DNA of 64,000 nt from Ornithinibacillus bavariensis (GTDB lineage: Bacteria > Bacillota > Bacilli > Bacillales > Amphibacillaceae), in assembly GCF_018333235.1 (NCBI RefSeq), contig NZ_BORP01000004.1:62001-126000 (forward strand). The letters are read 5' to 3'. Positions 8,808 through 17,221 of this stretch are shown here, piece by piece. Numbering within the stretch: the stretch's first letter is position 1; the number at the start of each line of letters is the position of its first letter. Both the position numbers and the translations under genes were made by a program. Under the pieces are notes generated by a model. The model was not told the DNA's origin. It did no database searches and was given only the letters and a program-made list of their open reading frames with translations.

Positions 8808-9938
8808 TTATTGATACTGAAATGGATCCGTATTAACTTCGGAAAGTCTAATCTCTATTTCTTGGGATATCGAACCCATTTCCCTAAGCTTTCTATCTAA
8901 ATAGGTTTTGGTACCAGCCTTCATGACATGCTCGATGTAATGTCCTGCATCAATTACCGCTAGCCCCATTTCCAGAGCTTCTTGTGCCTGGTGAAAGGTC
9001 ATATCACCTGTTATATATACATCGGCTTTCTTTTGCACAGCTGGATAGAGATATTTTTCCCCACTTCCACCGAGAACTGCAACTCTTTTAACCTTCTTGG
9101 TTAATTCACCTATAACTCGTACATGACTCATGTTATAGGCACCTTTCACCTTTTTAGCAAAATCTCGTAAAGTTAATGCTTCCGGTAAAGATCCAACTCT
9201 TCCTATTCCGTATTTTTTACCAGGATTTTGTAACGGATAAACATCATATGCTACTTCTTCATATGGATGAGCAGTAATCATAGAATTGATGACTTTTTGA
9301 AGGATTGATTCTGAAACAATGGTTTCAATCTTCGTTTCATTGACTCTCTCTAGTTGATTTTGCTGACCAATGAATGGGGTTGTCCCTTCAAGAGGCATGA
9401 AGGTTCCGGTGCCAATTGATTGAAAGGTACAATGACTATATTTCCCAATATGCCCTGCTCCTTCTTTACTAATTGCATCTACTACATTCTCTACATGGGT
9501 TTCGGGTGTAAAAACAGCAATTTTAAATAGTGATTCTTGATTTACATCGGTTAGGATCTCTTTATCCACTAACCCCAATAAATCAGACAACATATCATTA
9601 ACACCACCCTCTGCAACATCCAAATTGGTGTGTGCTGCATAAACACTAATATCATGTTGAATGAGCTTTTTAATAATTCTTCCACGCCAGTGATCAATAT
9701 TTAATAGCTTTAATGGTTTAAATAATAGAGGGTGGTGGGCAATGATTAAATCAACCCCGTTGGCAATAGCTTCGTCCACAACTGGCTCTAACACATCCAA
9801 TGTAATCATTATTTTCTTCACTGGCTTGTTATAAGAACCGACCTGTAATCCAATGTTGTCCCAGTCATAGGCATAGTTTTTAGGTGCCCAGCTCTCAATA
9901 AGCTTAAAAATATCCTTATTGGTGATTGTTTTTTGCAT
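8808..9938 (-). CDS. yqfO: YqfO, Nif3-like dinuclear metal-centre protein
   Basis: A 376-residue NIF3/GTP-cyclohydrolase-type-2-like protein. Metal-ligand motifs flank the chain: IIAHHPLLFKPLK near residue 65 and AAHTNLDVAEGG near 100, and YITGDMTFHQAQE plus IDAGHYIEHV in the last third. Between them (about 130-230) is the inserted PII-like domain seen in the long bacterial members. The enzymatic function is not settled. The gene overlaps the 3' end of trmK by 23 bp, so translation is probably coupled, and GGAGGTGCTAGAGG precedes the ATG. The trmK-yqfO pair is conserved in Bacilli. Confidence 0.9.
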   Translation of the reverse strand: MQKTITNKDIFKLIESWAPKNYAYDWDNIGLQVGSYNKPVKKIMITLDVLEPVVDEAIANGVDLIIAHHPLLFKPLKLLNIDHWRGRIIKKLIQHDISVYAAHTNLDVAEGGVNDMLSDLLGLVDKEILTDVNQESLFKIAVFTPETHVENVVDAISKEGAGHIGKYSHCTFQSIGTGTFMPLEGTTPFIGQQNQLERVNETKIETIVSESILQKVINSMITAHPYEEVAYDVYPLQNPGKKYGIGRVGSLPEALTLRDFAKKVKGAYNMSHVRVIGELTKKVKRVAVLGGSGEKYLYPAVQKKADVYITGDMTFHQAQEALEMGLAVIDAGHYIEHVMKAGTKTYLDRKLREMGSISQEIEIRLSEVNTDPFQYQ

Positions 9939-10632
9939 CCTCTAGCACCTCCTCTATCCATTCCAATTGTATCTTAAATTTGGCCATTTTAGTATGATCC
10001 TTTGTTTTTGCTTGGCCCATTTGTTTAAGCACTCGAGATAATTTGTCCTTCTCAATCTGCCACTTTTTATAAAATAGAGGTAATCTTTCCTTTAATAATA
10101 TAGGTCCAAAAAAGATTTCTCTATCTGTTAACGGTTTTAAATTAGTTGATTTCTTACCAACTATGATTTCGTAAATATGTCCATTCTCTTCTAGTATGAC
10201 TTCATCTTGTATCTGATAATCGTTTTCCATATACCATTTACGTACATTTTTTTCATCCACATTAGGTTGAGCGATTATAAGTTCAACCCTACCCAGTTTA
10301 TCCTGACCTTGTTCTAAAATTGTTCGAATAAGGGAACCACCCATACCAGCAATGACAACTTGCTCGACTTCATTTTCCTTTAATACTTGAAGACCATCTC
10401 CAAGACGTACATCAACGACATGAGTCAAATTGTACTTAGAAACCGTTTCCCTGGCACTAGATAATGGACCTACCCTTACATCTCCTGCTATTGCCCGTGC
10501 TGTTTCATCATTCATACATACATAGCACGGTAAATATGCATGATCTGAGCCTATATCAGCAAAATTAGCTCCTATTGGCAAGAAAGAAGCTACCGTTATT
10601 AAACGCTCTGACAGTTTAACATCTTCCGTCAT
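9916..10632 (-). CDS. trmK: tRNA (adenine(22)-N1)-methyltransferase TrmK
   Basis: A 238-residue class I SAM-dependent methyltransferase (YqfN/TrmK family) that makes m1A22 in tRNA. SAM-binding residues are visible in ANFADIGSDHAYLPCYV near residue 24, with VIAGMGGSLIRTIL near 90 and IAQPNVDEKNVRKW near 115. The C-terminal third is a helical coiled region. The frame runs to a TTG at 10647, but a GGAGG site lies inside those codons and points to the ATG at 10632. It overlaps yqfO by 23 bp. The gap of 268 bp to cccA holds no gene and ends with the cccA terminator. Confidence 0.92.
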   Translation of the reverse strand: MTEDVKLSERLITVASFLPIGANFADIGSDHAYLPCYVCMNDETARAIAGDVRVGPLSSARETVSKYNLTHVVDVRLGDGLQVLKENEVEQVVIAGMGGSLIRTILEQGQDKLGRVELIIAQPNVDEKNVRKWYMENDYQIQDEVILEENGHIYEIIVGKKSTNLKPLTDREIFFGPILLKERLPLFYKKWQIEKDKLSRVLKQMGQAKTKDHTKMAKFKIQLEWIEEVLEDAKNNHQ

Positions 10633-10848
10633 AACTAACCTCCGCAATTAAGTAAAACTTCAATCAATAGGGTTATGGTTTCCCCACTGAAGAAAGAACA
10701 ATGGCTAAATTCGTGACGTCCTGATACATGCCTTTTTGACCTACAGCCTATAGGCCAGAAAAAATCGGACGATTACAGACAGCTTACCATTACTTTACGT
10801 ATCGACTATTTAATAGCAAGGATAAAATCCCCGTTAAACAATGCGATT

Positions 10849-10887
10849 CAATAAAAGAAAAGCTTTCTGATTGTGGACAGAAAGCTT
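10849..10887 (-). terminator. Terminator of cccA
   Basis: A perfect 10-bp stem (10860-10869 with 10878-10887) and an 8-nt loop are followed on the minus strand by a T-rich tail. It lies just after the cccA stop codon. Confidence 0.9.
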
Positions 10888-10900
10888 ACTTTTTAGCTAT

Positions 10901-11275
10901 TTATTTTTTCTCACTTAAATACTTCGCAATAATGGAAATCTCATCATCAGATAGTTTTCCCTTTTGTGCAGGCATACCACCATCAGTTCCATTGGTGATT
11001 ATATCTTGAATTTCATCTAAGGATAACTCTGCCCCAATTTTATTAAGTGCTGGACCTGCCGCACCAGAGAGATCCTGTCCATGACAAGCCAAGCAGCTTG
11101 CAGCATTAAGGATTTCTTCTGGATCTTCCATAGGTGCTCCATCGGTTTGTTCTTGTTCTTCACCACCTGACGCAATCTGATCCCTTTGGCCAATACCTAC
11201 TGCTGAGATAATAATTACAGCTAGTATCCCAATAATAGCAATTATTGCGTATGGGATTACTGGGTTTCGTTTCAT
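10901..11275 (-). CDS. cccA: Membrane-anchored cytochrome c-550
   Basis: A 124-residue small c-type cytochrome. One transmembrane helix (about residues 8-28) anchors it, followed by a Gly/Glu/Asp-rich linker and a haem domain on the outer face of the membrane. The haem-attachment motif is CLACH near residue 60, and the sixth ligand is probably the Met of GGMPAQKG near residue 100. Family role: electron transfer among respiratory complexes. Length and position between trmK and sigA match B. subtilis CccA. AGGAGG lies before the ATG. It is a monocistronic unit with its own terminator. Confidence 0.92.
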   Translation of the reverse strand: MKRNPVIPYAIIAIIGILAVIIISAVGIGQRDQIASGGEEQEQTDGAPMEDPEEILNAASCLACHGQDLSGAAGPALNKIGAELSLDEIQDIITNGTDGGMPAQKGKLSDDEISIIAKYLSEKK

Positions 11276-11347
11276 CAGTATTTCCTCCTTATGTATCCCC
11301 GGAATACTTAGTATTCCTCATAGCTATATCTATTCTATATTAAAATC

Positions 11348-11902
11348 TTAATAGTTAAAAGAAAAAAGATGTGAAAAGTTTACGAACAAAGTGATAACCA
11401 TAGCCAAAATGCCAGTATATATCAAATATTTGTTACGCAATTTTTGACCTAAGAAAAACCACCCAACAAAATTAAGTATCGTAATTGCAATAATCATATA
11501 TTGATTAAACTTTAATAAGTTAGCAATTAAGACAGTCGCAATAAATAGTTGAACTAAGAGTAAAATTAGTGCGATATGAATTAATTGACTTTTCTTCTTA
11601 TAATTATGGCTATATACCCAAATTGCATACCCAATAGAAAGAAGTAAAATACTCAGTTGCAAAATAAAATTATATTGAGTAAAATAAACTACAAGAAATG
11701 AAAACGGTACCATCATAACAAGTAAAATTATCTGGAGATACAGTAAAAGCATTCCTTTTGATTTCTTTTCAAGCAGTGTAGATTCTTCCTCCCCTTGTGT
11801 ATATAGGGCAAGTAAAAAATCACATTGTACTTCCGGAAGTAATTTATGTTCCTTCCAGTATTTAATTTCTTTCACGATGGTAGCTATCCGTTCATCTGCC
11901 AT
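11348..11902 (-). CDS. Unknown membrane protein between sigA and cccA
   Basis: A 184-residue protein I do not recognise. The first 55 residues are hydrophilic and helical (EIKYWKEHKLLPEVQCDF resembles the short soluble head of DUF2157-type membrane proteins). Then come about five hydrophobic helices (about 58-78, 82-103, 110-127, 130-150, 160-178). The frame opens at a GTG at 11911, but GGGGTG covers that codon and points to the ATG at 11902. Only the sigA terminator separates it from sigA, so it probably has its own promoter. No catalytic residues stand out. Confidence 0.75.
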   Translation of the reverse strand: MADERIATIVKEIKYWKEHKLLPEVQCDFLLALYTQGEEESTLLEKKSKGMLLLYLQIILLVMMVPFSFLVVYFTQYNFILQLSILLLSIGYAIWVYSHNYKKKSQLIHIALILLLVQLFIATVLIANLLKFNQYMIIAITILNFVGWFFLGQKLRNKYLIYTGILAMVITLFVNFSHLFSFNY

Positions 11903-11931
11903 TATTATCACCCCACTGCAGATAAAAAGAT

Positions 11932-11974
11932 AAAAGAAGGAAAGTCATTGCCCTCCTCTCTCGGCCAATGACCA
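11932..11974 (-). terminator. Probable sigA terminator
   Basis: Inverted arms 11944-11950 and 11966-11972, with partial pairing inside, are followed on the minus strand by a T-rich stretch. It lies 10 nt after the sigA stop codon. Confidence 0.6.
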
Positions 11975-11982
11975 ACCAATTA

Positions 11983-13104
11983 TTAATCTAAAAAGTCTTT
12001 TAACCGTTTACTACGACTAGGGTGTCTTAGCTTTCGAAGTGCTTTCGCCTCAATTTGACGGATTCTCTCACGAGTAACGCCAAATACTTTACCTACTTCT
12101 TCCAATGTTCTTGTACGCCCGTCATCTAGACCGAAGCGTAGTCGAAGCACATTTTCTTCTCGATCGGTTAAGGTATCTAGAACGTCTTCTAGCTGTTCTT
12201 TTAATAACTCATATGCTGCATGATCGGAGGGAGAAATAGCTTCCTGGTCTTCAATGAAGTCACCTAAATGGGAATCATCTTCTTCACCAATAGGAGTTTC
12301 CAACGAGACTGGCTCCTGTGCAATCTTTAATATTTCGCGAACCTTATCTGGTGTTAAATCCATTTCTTCACCAATTTCTTCTGGTGTTGGTTCCCGACCT
12401 AAATCCTGAAGCAATTGTCTTTGCACGCGAATAAGTTTATTAATGGTTTCAACCATATGAACAGGAATACGGATTGTTCTTGCCTGATCTGCAATCGCTC
12501 TTGTAATCGCTTGACGAATCCACCAGGTTGCATACGTACTAAATTTAAAACCTTTACGATAGTCAAACTTTTCAACCGCTTTAATTAGTCCCATGTTTCC
12601 TTCTTGGATAAGATCAAGGAATAGCATTCCCCTACCAACATAGCGCTTGGCAATACTAACTACTAAGCGAAGGTTTGCTTCTGCAAGTCTCTTTTTAGCC
12701 TCTTCGTCACCTTGCTCAATGCGCGTAGCTAGTTCAATCTCTTCAGAAGCAGATAACAAATCTACCCGACCAATTTCCTTTAAGTACATCCTTACAGGGT
12801 CATTAATCTTAATGCCTAAAGGTACACTTAAGTCATTAACATCAAATTCCTCTTCACTTTCAATTTCCTTCATTTTAGGGTCATCATCTGATTCACCTAT
12901 CACATCTATACCTTGATCACCTAAATGTTCATAAAATTCATCCATTTGATCCGGTTCAATTTCAAAATTAGATAAGCGATCTGCAATCTCTTCGTAAGCA
13001 AGAACACCTCGTTTTTTTCCAATTTCAATCAGCTGTTCTTTAGCTTTTTCTAATGTTAACTCTGGCTCATTTTCTTTTGTTTGTGAAGGTTTGTTGTCAG
13101 CCAT
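11983..13104 (-). CDS. sigA: RNA polymerase primary sigma factor SigA (RpoD)
   Basis: The 373-residue housekeeping sigma factor, which directs RNA polymerase to -35/-10 promoters. Region 1.1 occupies about residues 1-85. Region 1.2 starts at [13 protein letters not shown] near 103. Region 2 includes [17 protein letters not shown], then the core-binding and -10-recognition helix ([16 protein letters not shown]). Region 3 spans about 215-290. Region 4 carries the -35 helix-turn-helix ([19 protein letters not shown]) near the C-terminus. GGAGGGGG precedes the ATG. It lies 28 bp downstream of dnaG, the conserved macromolecular-synthesis arrangement. Vegetative promoters upstream of dnaG are expected to drive both genes. 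Confidence 0.98.
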   Translation of the reverse strand: MADNKPSQTKENEPELTLEKAKEQLIEIGKKRGVLAYEEIADRLSNFEIEPDQMDEFYEHLGDQGIDVIGESDDDPKMKEIESEEEFDVNDLSVPLGIKINDPVRMYLKEIGRVDLLSASEEIELATRIEQGDEEAKKRLAEANLRLVVSIAKRYVGRGMLFLDLIQEGNMGLIKAVEKFDYRKGFKFSTYATWWIRQAITRAIADQARTIRIPVHMVETINKLIRVQRQLLQDLGREPTPEEIGEEMDLTPDKVREILKIAQEPVSLETPIGEEDDSHLGDFIEDQEAISPSDHAAYELLKEQLEDVLDTLTDREENVLRLRFGLDDGRTRTLEEVGKVFGVTRERIRQIEAKALRKLRHPSRSKRLKDFLD

Positions 13105-13132
13105 GAGTCCCCCTCCTTCCTAACTACTTCAA

Positions 13133-14941
13133 TCAATTTAAGTGTTTAACTTGTCTTTGTAACTCTATAATTTTTAGAGCAATTTGAGCTGCCTTTATTG
13201 GGTCTTTCTGTTGTTCGGCTAATCTCTGCTCGGCTTTAAGCTGTTTTAAATTTACCCCAGTACTACTTTCATTTTGAATAATTCGGATGTAGTCACTGAC
13301 TGCTTTATCACTGATATCTGATTGGGCATCATCTAGCGCCAATTCAATAACTAATTTTCTAATTTTCTCGTCAACTAAACGCTCAATAAATATGCTAACA
13401 TCCTCGTTGTTACCTTCTTCATAAAAAGCATATAAATAGGTTGCGATAATCTTATGCTCGTCAATATTAAAGGAGGCACCTATTTCTTCTTGTACCCTTT
13501 CTGCAATAGACTGGTTTTGAAGCATATAGGATAATAGCTTTCTCTCCGCATTATGGAATGCTGGAAGTAATTTACTTGACTTTTGTACATTATTAGTATA
13601 TCTGTCTTTTTCCCGCTTATCCTTTTGGATACCCGTTTTTTGCCGATACTGGTTTATTTCATGCTGTAATGATTCAACTGTAATATTATATTCATTACTT
13701 AGTTCCTTAATATAAAATTCTCGCTCAACCGGGCTTTCAATTTTGGCTAATTCCTGTAAGATTTCAGTTACATATTGAATTCGGTCGCCTTCAAGACTTA
13801 AATTAAAGTCCTTCTTCTTATATTGCATATAGAAGCTCATAAAGGTTTGACTAGCCTCAAGAACTTCTCGTTTAAATGCATCCCCACCATATTCCTTAAT
13901 AAAGCTATCTGGATCTAGTCCATCCTTGATACTAGCAATTTTCACTAGGCAACCGACTTGTTCCAGTAGCTGTGCCGCTCGATAAGTTGCTTCGATTCCA
14001 GCTTTATCACCGTCATAACAAATGATGACAGTATCTACATAGCGCTTAAGCAATTTTGCCTGTATTTCTGTTAATGCTGTTCCCATTGTTGCTACAGCAT
14101 TTTGAACTCCTGATTGATAGGCAGAGATGACATCAAAATATCCTTCAAATAATACAACTTCATTCGATTTTCGAATATGTTTCTTCGCTAGGTCAAAGTT
14201 GTAAAGGATTTTCCCCTTTTGGAATAGCTCTGTTTCTGGGCTATTTAAGTATTTTGGTTCACCGCCTTGAAGTGCCCTAGCCCCAAATGCGATTGTTTTT
14301 CCTAAGTGGTTGCGAATTGGGAAGATAACCCTTCCCCTAAATCGGTCAGATATTGATCCATCTTCACTACTTCTACTTAAAAGGCCAAATTTTACAAGCA
14401 TCTGCTGATGAAAGCCTTTTTTCTCTAAAAAGGTTGCAGTAAAATTCTTTGTATTCGGAGCAAAGCCAAGCTGAAACGTATCAATCGTTTCATCAGTAAT
14501 ACCCCTCTCTTGGAGATATTGATAGCCAGCTTTACCATCCTTTGTAAATCGGATCAAATGATGAAATAGTTTTGTTAACCACTCATGTGCAGAAAGTATT
14601 TGTTGGTTTTCACTTGAAATCGGAGATTCTCTACTCGTCGCATCAACTGGCAAATCGATATTAGCTCTTTCTGCTAAATACTTAATAGCTTCAAAAAAGG
14701 AGAAGTTCTCCATCTCCATCAGAAATGTTACTACATTTCCACCTTTTCCACATCCAAAGCAATGAAAAATCTGTTTTTCCTGTGTTACGGAAAAAGAGGC
14801 CGTCTTTTCCCCGTGGAACGGGCATAGTCCAAAATAATTTCTACCTTGTTTCTTTAACTGTACGTATTCGCCAATAACATCAACGATATCATTTGATGTG
14901 CGAACCTGTTCAATTAATTCCTCCGGTATTTGATTTGCCAT
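13133..14941 (-). CDS. dnaG: DNA primase DnaG
   Basis: A 602-residue primase that makes RNA primers for lagging-strand synthesis. The N-terminal CHC2 zinc domain shows CPFHGEK near residue 40 and FHCFGCGKGGN near 60. The TOPRIM domain includes EVVLFEGYFDVISAYQ near 260 with the acidic motif ICYDGDKAG near 305. The C-terminal 150 residues form the helicase-interacting region. The frame extends to an ATG at 14953, but GGTGG just before the ATG at 14941 and the family start (MANQIPEE) favour 14941. It is the first gene of the dnaG-sigA operon. The yqxD gene that precedes dnaG in B. subtilis is absent. Confidence 0.97.
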   Translation of the reverse strand: MANQIPEELIEQVRTSNDIVDVIGEYVQLKKQGRNYFGLCPFHGEKTASFSVTQEKQIFHCFGCGKGGNVVTFLMEMENFSFFEAIKYLAERANIDLPVDATSRESPISSENQQILSAHEWLTKLFHHLIRFTKDGKAGYQYLQERGITDETIDTFQLGFAPNTKNFTATFLEKKGFHQQMLVKFGLLSRSSEDGSISDRFRGRVIFPIRNHLGKTIAFGARALQGGEPKYLNSPETELFQKGKILYNFDLAKKHIRKSNEVVLFEGYFDVISAYQSGVQNAVATMGTALTEIQAKLLKRYVDTVIICYDGDKAGIEATYRAAQLLEQVGCLVKIASIKDGLDPDSFIKEYGGDAFKREVLEASQTFMSFYMQYKKKDFNLSLEGDRIQYVTEILQELAKIESPVEREFYIKELSNEYNITVESLQHEINQYRQKTGIQKDKREKDRYTNNVQKSSKLLPAFHNAERKLLSYMLQNQSIAERVQEEIGASFNIDEHKIIATYLYAFYEEGNNEDVSIFIERLVDEKIRKLVIELALDDAQSDISDKAVSDYIRIIQNESSTGVNLKQLKAEQRLAEQQKDPIKAAQIALKIIELQRQVKHLN

Positions 14942-15496
14942 ATTTACCACCATGCTTATAAAGTAATAAAGATTACTGTATTACTATAATTTCGATAAGC
15001 TATGCATAAAATCCTTCAAATTTCGACAAGTTTTTTATATTGGTCGAAAAAAATTCCTTCTATGCATGTAAAACATTATTAGAAGGATAAGAAGTAATCA
15101 TAAATTAAGTCTTGTATAATCAAAAATCCTTATACCTTATAACTAGACTATTTATGTATAAATTAAACATATAAAATTAGTCTATTAATACTATTCTACA
15201 AAAAATTTCAGATTCCTTCTTAAAAATGAATGTTTTATTTTTCTGAATATCTATACTTCACACATACTGTACTATTCTATACAATATCATCTATTTTTAC
15301 ACAAAAAATTATTATAATACATTTTATAAAAAAATACTATACCTTTATGATTTTTTTTTGCGATTTCTTTCTTTGGTGTAGCCAAAAGCTTATTCTAACG
15401 AAGAAACCCACAAAGATAGGAGCATTCTCCTCTGAACTTCTGCAACCTGTTAAGTAGATAGTGGCGCGTTCAACGAGTCATGCTCCTAACGTATTT
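14942..15496. other. AT-rich intergenic region upstream of dnaG
   Basis: A 555-bp gap between dnaG and the PPDK-regulator gene, very rich in A and T, with no credible gene. It must hold the promoters of the dnaG-sigA operon, but I cannot pick one with confidence. An 8-bp inverted repeat (15418-15425 and 15480-15487, core aggagcat) spaced by 54 bp lies just beyond the stop of the upstream minus-strand gene and could fold into its termination or processing structure. A 75-codon plus-strand frame here has no ribosome site and biased composition, so I treat it as spurious. Confidence 0.6.
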
Positions 15497-16303
15497 TTAT
15501 TCATTTATTAATCGTAATATTTGGTTCGCTGTTTCCTCTACTGCCTTATTAGAAACATCAATTACTCTGCAGCCGATTCTTTCCATTACTTTATGAAAGT
15601 AATCCAACTCTTCTTGAATTCTTTCTATATTAGCATAGGAAGCTTGATCCCCAAGACCTAATGCTTTTAGTCGCTCTTTCCGAATATCGTTTAACTTTTC
15701 AGGCTCGATTTTTAGACCGATACATTTCTTCGGGTCTACTAAAAATAATTCTTCAGGTGGCTCTACTTCAGGGACAATCGGAATGTTCGCAACCTTATAG
15801 CGTTTATGTGCCAAAAACTGTGATAGTGGCGTTTTTGACGTTCTTGATACGCCAATAAGTATAATATCTGCTCTACCAATCCCTCTTGGATCACGACCAT
15901 CATCATACTTAACAGCAAACTCAATTGCTTCTACTTTCTTAAAATAATCCTCATCTAATTTATGGACCAAGCCCGGCTCCATTCTTGGCTTCTTTCCAAA
16001 AGCCCTTTCCATCGCTTGTAACATCGGCCCCATAATATCGATTGCTTCGATATGTAAACTAGTTGCTTTTTTTTGTAAATAATCTCGAAAACTTGGATCA
16101 ACTAGTGTAAAGCCAATAATACCATTTTCTTCTTTTGCTAGATTTAAGGTTTCATCAATTGTCTTGATGTCTTCCACGTATGGTATACGTAGAATTTCAT
16201 AATCATTACTGAATTGACTTAATCCCGCTTTAATGACCAATTCGGCTGTTTCGCCAACTGAATCCGATAAAATAAAAACTGATTTTTTACGATTCACAGG
16301 CAT
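15497..16303 (-). CDS. yqfL: Putative pyruvate, phosphate dikinase / PEP synthase regulatory protein
   Basis: A 268-residue DUF299-family bifunctional kinase/pyrophosphorylase that uses ADP to phosphorylate and Pi to dephosphorylate its dikinase target. The nucleotide-binding P-loop is [11 protein letters not shown] near residue 150, and the N-terminus [15 protein letters not shown] is typical. It is the B. subtilis YqfL homologue. It lies 14 bp downstream of ccpN, the same two-gene unit as in B. subtilis, where CcpN controls gluconeogenic genes. The regulatory target is inferred, since no dikinase gene is in the window. GGGGGATG precedes the ATG. Confidence 0.92.
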   Translation of the reverse strand: MPVNRKKSVFILSDSVGETAELVIKAGLSQFSNDYEILRIPYVEDIKTIDETLNLAKEENGIIGFTLVDPSFRDYLQKKATSLHIEAIDIMGPMLQAMERAFGKKPRMEPGLVHKLDEDYFKKVEAIEFAVKYDDGRDPRGIGRADIILIGVSRTSKTPLSQFLAHKRYKVANIPIVPEVEPPEELFLVDPKKCIGLKIEPEKLNDIRKERLKALGLGDQASYANIERIQEELDYFHKVMERIGCRVIDVSNKAVEETANQILRLINE

Positions 16304-16317
16304 CCATCCCCCTAAGG

Positions 16318-16947
16318 TTAGATATGATTATCTGAAATTAGTTCTACAAAAACTTTGGTAATGGTGGTTTTTGTAACCCTACCAACTACTTCTAAGCCTT
16401 GTGCAGTATCTTTAACAACTGGAAGACCATCTATTTGTTTCGAAATTAACTTGTTGGCAACATCAATAAGAAGGTCTTCCTTTCTGCATACTGTAATATT
16501 CGGCATTCTTGTCATAATAATATGAACGGGAACAGTGTTTAAATCCTGTTTTCCAATTGCTGCCCGTAGCAAATCCTTACGTGACACTACTCCTGTTAAG
16601 CATGAGTTTTTATCTACAATAAAGAGTGTGCCAACATCCTCTAAGAACATCGTAGAAATAGCATCATACACGGATGCACTTTCATTTACTACAATTGGCA
16701 CGGATTGATATTCGTATACTTTGAACTTTTTAATCTTCTCTGTTAACAATTCAGAGCCTGTTTTTCCGGTGTAAAAATAGCCTACACGTGGTCTAGCATC
16801 CAAAAAACCCGCCATTGTAAGGATAGCAAGATCTGGTCTTAATGTTGCCCTTGTCAGGTTTAATTTATCTGCAATATGCTCACCTGTAATAGGTCCATTA
16901 TTTTTTACAATTTCTATTATTTTTTCTTGTCGATTGGATAACTCCAC
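16318..16947 (-). CDS. ccpN: CcpN, helix-turn-helix CBS-domain repressor of gluconeogenesis
   Basis: A 209-residue transcription factor. An N-terminal winged helix ([21 protein letters not shown] then [17 protein letters not shown], about residues 5-50) is followed by two CBS domains (about 80-135 and 145-200) that bind an adenine nucleotide. By family knowledge it represses gapB and pckA under glycolytic conditions. The frame opens at a TTG at 16965, but GGGTGG within those codons sits upstream of a GTG at 16947, which gives the normal CcpN length. It is followed immediately by yqfL. The 274-bp gap on the glyS side holds only an 8-bp inverted repeat (16993-17000 with 17032-17039) without a T tail. 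Confidence 0.92.
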   Translation of the reverse strand: MELSNRQEKIIEIVKNNGPITGEHIADKLNLTRATLRPDLAILTMAGFLDARPRVGYFYTGKTGSELLTEKIKKFKVYEYQSVPIVVNESASVYDAISTMFLEDVGTLFIVDKNSCLTGVVSRKDLLRAAIGKQDLNTVPVHIIMTRMPNITVCRKEDLLIDVANKLISKQIDGLPVVKDTAQGLEVVGRVTKTTITKVFVELISDNHI

Positions 16948-17221
16948 GATTTCACCACCCAACAATTTAGAAAAGCATCGGGCACCTACTAGTCGAATAG
17001 AAAGATGAGTAATTCTTGAGTAGGATTTACCCTATTCGAGACTCTATCATTATTCACTACCGCCCAAAACTAGACATCTATTAAAAATAGACATACTATT
17101 AACCAAAATTATAGCCTATTTACACAGGAAATGGAAATTAGTATAGCAACATTTCAAAAGATTGTTGAAAATAACTGATAACCTTATAGCCATTAATGAC
17201 CCATCAATTCTTTCAATTGAA

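Noticed and set aside
10633-10848. Possible riboswitch or RNA upstream of trmK
   Set aside because: Only a 10-bp palindrome (10746-10755) was seen. No conserved riboswitch core was recognised.
15230-15457. 75-codon plus-strand frame upstream of dnaG
   Set aside because: Extremely AT-rich composition, no ribosome site, and no recognisable family. It lies in a promoter-type region.
16966-17221. Inverted repeat tcgaatag/ctattcga as a CcpN operator or terminator
   Set aside because: The arms (16993-17000, 17032-17039) are far apart with no T tail, and the motif does not match an operator that I can cite.
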